From NCBI GenBank assembly GCA_031273775.1, contig JAISRF010000130.1:1-10129 (forward strand): a stretch of 10,129 nucleotides of DNA, in the 5' to 3' direction. The notes beneath the pieces were generated by a model. It saw nothing but the letters and a program-made list of their open reading frames with translations, made no database searches and had not been told where the DNA came from. Shown piece by piece: positions 5,874-10,129 of this stretch. The DNA is from Oscillospiraceae bacterium. Its GTDB lineage: Bacteria; Bacillota; Clostridia; Oscillospirales; Acutalibacteraceae. How positions within the stretch are numbered: position 1 is the stretch's first letter; every line of letters begins with the position of its first letter. The position numbers and the translations under genes were made by a program.

Positions 5874-7043
5874 TTACAGATTGTTTTTAAGCGCTTCAAC
5901 TTTATCCGCCGCTTCCCACGGCGCGTTCAAATCCTCGCGACCCATGTGCCCATAATTGGAAAACGCGCGGTAAATGGGGCGGAGCATCTCAAATCCGCGA
6001 ATAATGGCGGCGGGCCGGAAATCAAAGGTTCGGGTTACCGCCGCCGCTATTTTTTCATCGTCCGCTTTTCCTGTGCCGAAGGTGTCCGCCATCACCGAAA
6101 CAGGATGCGCCACTCCGATTGCGTATGCCAGCTGAAGCTCGCACTTTTCCGCCAGTCCCGCCGCAACCACGTTTTTCGCGGCCCAGCGCGCGGCGTAGGA
6201 CGCGCTCCGGTCAACCTTGGTCGGGTCTTTGCCGGAAAATGCCCCGCCGCCGTGTCGGGAATACCCGCCATATGTGTCTACAATAATTTTGCGTCCGGTC
6301 AGACCGGTGTCCCCGGCGGGGCCGCCCGTTACGAACCGCCCGGTCGGATTTATGAAAATTTTCGTACCGTTGTCCAGCAGTCGGGCGGGAATAATCTCGC
6401 GGATTACCGCTTCTTCAATGTGTTTGCGCACATCGGCAAGCTCCGCATGGGCGGCGTGCTGGGTGGAAACCACCACCGCTTCCACGCGGACGGGCTTGTC
6501 CCCGTCATATTCCACCGTGACCTGCGTTTTGCCGTCAGGGCGCAGAAACGGCAGAAGCCCGGATTTACGCGCAAAGGAAAGACGTTTCGCCAATGCGTGG
6601 GCAAGGGAGATAGGCAGAGGCATGAATTCCGGGGTTTCACGGCAGGCAAACCCGAACATAATCCCCTGGTCACCCGCGCCGGTGAGGTCAAGCGGGTCGC
6701 TGCCGCTGTCAAAAGCGCGGTTCACGCCCATGGCAATGTCCGGCGACTGCTCGTCAATGGACGTCAGCACCGCGCAGGTGTTGCCATCAAAGCCCTGTAA
6801 CGGGTCGCAGTAGCCGATGTCGTTCACCACAGTGCGGACAATTTTAGGGATATCAACATAGCAACCGGTGGAAATCTCACCCATCACCGTGACCATGCCG
6901 GTGGTGCAAAAAGCTTCACACGCCACCCGGGCGGCGGCATCCTCCTTAATAATGTTATCCAGAACTGCGTCCGCAATTTGGTCGCAAACCTTGTCCGGAT
7001 GTCCCTCCGTCACCGATTCCGACGTAAAAATTCGCTTTGCCAT
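5874..7043 (-). CDS. metK: S-adenosylmethionine synthetase
   Basis: This 389-residue protein has the normal full length for MetK. It joins methionine and ATP to make S-adenosylmethionine, the cell's main methyl donor, releasing phosphate and pyrophosphate; it works in the cytosol, usually as a tetramer. Visible motifs are GHPDK with the catalytic His (14-18), GAGDQGIMFGFA of the ATP site (122-133), and the Gly-rich loop GGGAFSGKDPTKVDRSA (265-281). The start is ATG 7041-7043, with GGAGG (7049-7053) 5 bases upstream. It follows the FAD oxidoreductase on the same strand, 87 bases away. I see no clear promoter and no SAM riboswitch in that gap, so it may be read from the operon promoter. Its 3' end converges on the PII-like gene with an 11-base gap and no clear terminator. 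Confidence 0.97.
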   Translation of the reverse strand: MAKRIFTSESVTEGHPDKVCDQIADAVLDNIIKEDAAARVACEAFCTTGMVTVMGEISTGCYVDIPKIVRTVVNDIGYCDPLQGFDGNTCAVLTSIDEQSPDIAMGVNRAFDSGSDPLDLTGAGDQGIMFGFACRETPEFMPLPISLAHALAKRLSFARKSGLLPFLRPDGKTQVTVEYDGDKPVRVEAVVVSTQHAAHAELADVRKHIEEAVIREIIPARLLDNGTKIFINPTGRFVTGGPAGDTGLTGRKIIVDTYGGYSRHGGGAFSGKDPTKVDRSASYAARWAAKNVVAAGLAEKCELQLAYAIGVAHPVSVMADTFGTGKADDEKIAAAVTRTFDFRPAAIIRGFEMLRPIYRAFSNYGHMGREDLNAPWEAADKVEALKNNL

Positions 7044-7104
7044 AATAACCTCCGTTTATTCTCTTTAGGTCAAACATCCCGCCCCTAGGGGTGATCCGTG
7101 AATA

Positions 7105-7128
7105 TACACCGCTGCTTGCGGCGGTGTA
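7105..7128 (-). terminator. Hairpin between the oxidoreductase gene and metK
   Basis: TACACCGC (7105-7112) and GCGGTGTA (7121-7128) form a perfect 8-bp stem with an 8-base loop, two bases beyond the oxidoreductase stop. On the minus strand no T-run follows (TATTCACGG), so termination would be partial at best. It may instead protect the upstream message or weaken read-through into metK. A separate perfect palindrome, CCCCTAGGGG (7082-7091), lies between it and metK. Confidence 0.4.
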
Positions 7129-7130
7129 AT

Positions 7131-8720
7131 TCATTTTACTTTAAGCTCGTGATAATCTTCTTCCGTGTTTACGTTCCAGACCTTGCTTTTGTCCGTTGCG
7201 CCGTTTTTTATGTTTGCGACCGCTTCCATGGCCGTCAGCATGGAATGATCCATATTGTTGTAACGATGCTGCCCGTTGCGCCCGATGCAATATAAATTTG
7301 CAAACCCATCCAAATATTCGCGCACAACCCCGAACTCCTTGTATGCGCCGAAATAGGCGGGGTACGCTTTTTTTACCCGGATCCTGCAGGCGTCCAGCAC
7401 ATCGCCGCGGTCAATAATCCCGATTGAGGCCAGTTCATCCGCCGCGAAGCTTATAAAATCCTCATCGGGCATTTCCCACATCACATCGCCCTCGTTACAG
7501 AAATATTCCAGACCCAGCCACACGTTCTCGGTGATGTCTTGATTCAAATACGGCGACCAATTGTTGAACAGTTGAATCCGCCCGAGCTTTACGTCCGGCT
7601 CCTGCACGTAAATCCACGTGTCCGGCACAATGTCCCCGACGGTTCTGATTTTGGTTTTGTTTTTGATTTTGAGCCGCTTTACCAGTAAACCTACCGTCAT
7701 AAAGTCGCGGTAAGGGAGGGCGTTTGCCACCTCGGCGACCTTTGCGGGCTTGTCCGCCGATATGGCGGCGATTAAATCCTTCACCGGCATGGAGGATAAA
7801 CATACATCAGCCTGTATGGCGAATTTATCGCCGTTTTGTTCATATTCCACCGCGGTAACCCGCACGTCTTTAGCCGTTATACCGGTCACCTTTGCGCCAA
7901 ACCTGACCTCGCCGCCTTTGGCTAGGACTTCGTCCAAAGCCAGTCGCCACAGCTGTCCGGGCCCGAGCTTGGGGTACAAAAACCGCTCAATCAAAGAGGT
8001 TTCCGTGTTCTTTTGCGCAATGTCGCCGTCCTTTTTTGCAAACGGCTTGCGAAGCGCCTCCCACACCGCCTTTGACAGCGACAGGCCTTTAATGCGCTGA
8101 GCACCCCAGTCCGGCTCCATTTGTGTTGGGTTTATTCCCCACAGCTTTTCATTGTAGCCTTCGAAAAACATCCGGTACAGCACCTTGCCGAAGCGATTAA
8201 TCATAAAATCCGCAAGACTGTTTTCCTCACGCTTTTTTATTTTTGCCGCCAAGAATGAGAAGCCCGCTTTTACCGTGCGTCGCGCGCCCAGGTTGATAAA
8301 CGTCCGAGGCTTTACCGAAATGGGATAATCGAAAAATTTACGCAGGAACACAATCCGCGAAACCCGCCGCCGCACAAGCCAGAGCCTATCCTCGCGCTCG
8401 GGGTCGCAGACAGGGCTGTTGTCCGGGGCAGGACCAAAACCGAAAATGGTTTCGCCAAGAAGATTTTCGTCTCGGGCGGGTTTATTTTGCACCGGCATGA
8501 AAGCCCGCCACACAGACATCACCCGATCGCTTTTGGAAAAGAAGCGGTGCCCGCCCAAATCCATTCGCCGACCGTTATATTCCACCGTGCGGGATATGCC
8601 GCCGACCTCAAAGCTTTCCTCTAAAATAACGGGGTGATAATCAGCGATTTTCAGAAGCTCCAGCGCGGCGGTAATCCCTGCCGGCCCAGCCCCGATAATG
8701 ATTGCTGTTTTTGTGCTCAT
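7131..8720 (-). CDS. NAD(P)/FAD-dependent oxidoreductase, amine-oxidase/UDP-galactopyranose-mutase-like fold
   Basis: This is a soluble flavoprotein of 529 residues. The N-terminus carries the dinucleotide-binding loop (AIIIGAGPAGITAALELL, with GAGPAG at 10-15), then GGISRT (40-45) and DLGGHRFFSKS (54-64), as in the HemY/UDP-galactopyranose mutase group (COG1232). The C-terminus has a second FAD-contact segment, GRNGQHRYNNMDHS (480-493). Members of this group are often found near polysaccharide or glycolipid genes, but none is visible here, so the substrate is unknown. I chose ATG 8718-8720: MSTKTAIIIGAG brings the flavin loop to its usual place, with a GAG-type site upstream. An in-frame TTG at 8730-8732 would add four residues and overlap the ACT gene's stop. 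It is the middle gene of a leftward ACT-oxidoreductase-metK group. Confidence 0.85.
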   Translation of the reverse strand: MSTKTAIIIGAGPAGITAALELLKIADYHPVILEESFEVGGISRTVEYNGRRMDLGGHRFFSKSDRVMSVWRAFMPVQNKPARDENLLGETIFGFGPAPDNSPVCDPEREDRLWLVRRRVSRIVFLRKFFDYPISVKPRTFINLGARRTVKAGFSFLAAKIKKREENSLADFMINRFGKVLYRMFFEGYNEKLWGINPTQMEPDWGAQRIKGLSLSKAVWEALRKPFAKKDGDIAQKNTETSLIERFLYPKLGPGQLWRLALDEVLAKGGEVRFGAKVTGITAKDVRVTAVEYEQNGDKFAIQADVCLSSMPVKDLIAAISADKPAKVAEVANALPYRDFMTVGLLVKRLKIKNKTKIRTVGDIVPDTWIYVQEPDVKLGRIQLFNNWSPYLNQDITENVWLGLEYFCNEGDVMWEMPDEDFISFAADELASIGIIDRGDVLDACRIRVKKAYPAYFGAYKEFGVVREYLDGFANLYCIGRNGQHRYNNMDHSMLTAMEAVANIKNGATDKSKVWNVNTEEDYHELKVK

Positions 8721-8728
8721 CAGTGATC

Positions 8729-8998
8729 TCAAATCCTGTGCATAGAATTAAAAATATCTTCATGCATCACGTGAATCGAAAGCCCGAGTTCATTGCCAAG
8801 AGCCGAGAGCCGCGAAGAAAAATCGTCAAACCGCGCGTCCATACCCGTAATGTCGCAGAGCATAATCATGGCGAACAGCTCCCTTAAAACCGACTGTGTG
8901 ACCTCTAAAATATTGGCGTTGTAATCCGCGCAGACCGCGGAAATCTTTGCCAAAATGCCAACCATATCCTTGCCAATGACGGTTACGACCGCTTTCAT
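8729..8998 (-). CDS. ACT domain-containing protein, UPF0237 type
   Basis: This 89-residue protein is essentially one ACT domain followed by a short helix. The opening MKAVVTVIGKDMVGILAKIS and the segment NANILEVTQSV are characteristic of the UPF0237 family. ACT domains bind small ligands, often amino acids, and pair as dimers. I chose ATG 8996-8998, which has GGGGAG about 7 bases upstream and gives the usual family start; an upstream TTG lies inside that binding site. In many Firmicutes the gene is followed by its UPF0210/PFL-family partner. Here the next gene is instead an FAD oxidoreductase whose start lies 8 bases after this stop. A strong promoter lies about 40 bases upstream. The ligand cannot be told from the sequence. 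Confidence 0.9.
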   Translation of the reverse strand: MKAVVTVIGKDMVGILAKISAVCADYNANILEVTQSVLRELFAMIMLCDITGMDARFDDFSSRLSALGNELGLSIHVMHEDIFNSMHRI

Positions 8999-9039
8999 GA
9001 AACTGCTCCCCAAAATTAGATTTTAACAACTCTCCCTCT

Positions 9040-9068
9040 ATTATATTGTACTATGCGGCGTTTGGCAA
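9040..9068 (-). promoter_or_regulatory. Promoter of the ACT-oxidoreductase(-metK) group
   Basis: On the minus strand TTGCCA (9063-9068) and a perfect TATAAT (9040-9045) are separated by 17 bases. Transcription would start near 9033, about 35 bases before the ACT start. It is divergent from the tRNA promoter about 25 bases away. Confidence 0.75.
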
Positions 9069-9091
9069 GTGAAATTTTGCAAAAATTGGTG

Positions 9092-9121
9092 TTGACAAGC
9101 ACAGCTGGGGTATTGTATAAT
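9092..9121 (+). promoter_or_regulatory. Consensus promoter of tRNA-Val
   Basis: Perfect TTGACA (9092-9097) and perfect TATAAT (9116-9121) are separated by 18 bases. The tRNA starts 28 bases after the -10, leaving a short 5' leader for RNase P to remove. Two perfect hexamers fit a strong stable-RNA promoter. Confidence 0.85.
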
Positions 9122-9148
9122 ACTTTTCGTTGCTGGTTTTTGTTATTT

Positions 9149-9225
9149 GGACGCATAGCTCAGCTGGTTAGAGCGCTCGCTTCACACGCGAGAGGTCCAC
9201 GGTTCGAGTCCGTGTGTGTCCACCA
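9149..9225 (+). tRNA. tRNA-Val (anticodon CAC)
   Basis: The 77-base sequence folds into a full cloverleaf. The acceptor is GGACGCA with TGTGTCC (one G-T pair), the D arm GCTC/GAGC, the anticodon stem CTCGC/GCGAG with loop TTCACAC, the variable loop AGGTC, and the T arm CACGG/CCGTG with TTCGAGT. The discriminator is A and CCA is encoded. Anticodon CAC reads the valine codon GUG. It is transcribed as a single tRNA between its own promoter and terminator. Confidence 0.96.
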
Positions 9226-9235
9226 CCTTTTTGAA

Positions 9236-9256
9236 ATCGCCTGAAAGGGCGGTTTT
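9236..9256 (+). terminator. Intrinsic terminator after tRNA-Val
   Basis: ATCGCC (9236-9241), loop TGAAAG and GGCGGT (9248-9253) form a 6-bp stem with one T-G pair, running into TTTT. It lies 10 bases after the tRNA and only 10 bases before the next start codon, so that gene may depend on read-through. Confidence 0.6.
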
Positions 9257-9266
9257 AACGAAGAAA

Positions 9267-10129
9267 ATGGGAAGACCTATCGACAACCCCAAAACGGTAT
9301 CCTTGAGCCTGCGACTGGCTCAAAACGAGGCGAATAAGCTTAGGGCGTGTGCAGATAAGCTCAAAACGAACCGCACGACCGTGATAGCGAAGGGGATTGA
9401 GTTGGTAGAGCGAGAAATTAAATTGGATAACATGAAGATTATTGACAGCCACGCGCATATTTATCCGGATAGGATCGCTGAAAAAGCGGCGCGGGCAATA
9501 AGCGAATTTTACGGTGTCCCGATGGCGGCGAACGGCACCCTTTCCTCGTTGTTTGCCGCCGGTGACAAGGCGGGAATTGAACGGTTTGTGGTACATTCCG
9601 TTGCCACTACACCTCGGCAGGCCATCTCTATCAACCGGTTTTTGGCGCAAACGACCGCCGCATACCCGGAACGATTGACAGGCTTAGGTGCTTTACACCC
9701 CGCAAGCGAAACACTTGTCTCGGACATAGAATACATAAAAAACAACGGGCTTAAAGGCGTGAAAATACACCCTGATTTTCAGCGTTTCAATCTTGACTCC
9801 CCTGAAGCTTTCGCTCTGTTTGAGGCGTTGGAAGGGGTGTTGCCGGTCTTAATACACACCGGAGACAGCCGCACTGATTTTTCCAGCCCCAAGCGTTTGA
9901 AAAGGGTCTTGCGGGCTTTCCCGCGGTTAAAAGTGATAGCGGCGCATTTCGGCGGGTGGTCGGTCTGGCAGGAGGCGGCGCGGGTTTTGGGCGGCATGGA
10001 TTTGTTTGTGGACACGTCCAGCTCCCTTTACGCGCTTTCTGTGACGGAAGCGGAAGAGCTTGTCAGAGCTTTTACGCCTGAGCGCGTGCTTTTTGGGGTA
10101 GATTATCCCATGTGGAACCACATGGAAGA
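9267..10129 (+). CDS. RHH-like N-terminus joined to amidohydrolase_2 metal-dependent hydrolase (partial)
   Basis: The frame is open from ATG 9267 to the right edge (287 codons, no stop reached). Residues 1-55 start MGRPIDNPKTVSLSLRLAQN and end VIAKGIELVEREIK, like the short ribbon-helix-helix-type proteins of Firmicutes. From Met56 (9432) an amidohydrolase of the TIM-barrel COG2159 type begins: DSHAHIYP (His62, His64), GVKIHP (164-168), LIHTGD (His197), AAHFGG (His227) and FGVDYP (Asp279). These supply the expected metal ligands, so the enzyme looks functional, probably acting on an amide, lactone or carboxylate in the cytosol. No stop separates the two parts. Either this is a genuine fusion, or the enzyme also starts at Met56, whose ribosome site (GGAT) is weak. 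The upstream ATG also has only a weak site (GAAG). No promoter is visible between the tRNA terminator and the gene. Confidence 0.8.
   Translation, partial: MGRPIDNPKTVSLSLRLAQNEANKLRACADKLKTNRTTVIAKGIELVEREIKLDNMKIIDSHAHIYPDRIAEKAARAISEFYGVPMAANGTLSSLFAAGDKAGIERFVVHSVATTPRQAISINRFLAQTTAAYPERLTGLGALHPASETLVSDIEYIKNNGLKGVKIHPDFQRFNLDSPEAFALFEALEGVLPVLIHTGDSRTDFSSPKRLKRVLRAFPRLKVIAAHFGGWSVWQEAARVLGGMDLFVDTSSSLYALSVTEAEELVRAFTPERVLFGVDYPMWNHME

Noticed and set aside
5862..6800. 312-residue + strand frame beginning at the end of the PII-like gene
   Set aside because: It lies wholly antisense to metK, which has full motifs and length. It is a GC-rich shadow.
7044..7130. Possible SAM riboswitch before metK
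   Set aside because: The gap is only 87 bases. It contains an 8-bp hairpin and a 10-base palindrome but no multi-helix SAM-box architecture.

Overview
The window looks like a chromosomal segment from an anaerobic Bacillota of the class Clostridia. Supporting signs are strong GGAGG-type ribosome binding sites, a secreted CARDB/dockerin protein, a UPF0237-type ACT protein, a DUF1538 transporter paired with a PII-like protein, and a tRNA with an encoded CCA end. The genus cannot be named from this sequence alone.

The left third (about 1-3620) is accessory DNA in decay. It starts with the last 37 codons of an unrecognised + strand gene. Next, on the minus strand, comes a secreted-protein gene that reads signal/membrane segment, tail of a DNRLRE domain, CARDB domain, M23-like fold with all its histidine ligands lost, dockerin, and a Ser/Thr-rich tail. 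It carries an in-frame TAG (1546-1548) and appears to have an internal deletion. An AT-rich island at about 1800-3280 follows, also read on the minus strand: a putative immunity gene, a start-less C-terminal toxin module, and a second putative immunity gene. This is the layout of orphan cassettes in polymorphic-toxin loci. Upstream of it, two gene remnants abut almost to the base on opposite strands: a Fic-domain fragment cut just before its catalytic loop (3285-3401, +) and the end of a large-subunit catalase (3403-3618, -).

The right two thirds (about 3640-10129) are intact and GC-richer. A promoter at 3642-3670 drives a two-gene operon: a duplicated DUF1538 membrane transporter and a tandem PII-like protein, overlapping by ATGA. 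This suggests a transporter controlled by its own nucleotide- or metabolite-sensing partner. It converges, with an 11-base gap, on a leftward group made of an ACT-domain protein, an FAD-dependent oxidoreductase and metK (S-adenosylmethionine synthetase), with a clear promoter at 9040-9068. Divergent from that promoter is a consensus promoter for tRNA-Val(CAC), followed by a terminator. Last is the start of a reading frame that joins a ribbon-helix-helix-like N-terminus to an amidohydrolase_2 enzyme; it runs off the window.

The points most worth following are the orphan toxin/immunity array, the broken dockerin protein with a dead peptidase fold, the abutting Fic and catalase scars, the DUF1538/tandem-PII operon, and the RHH-amidohydrolase fusion.
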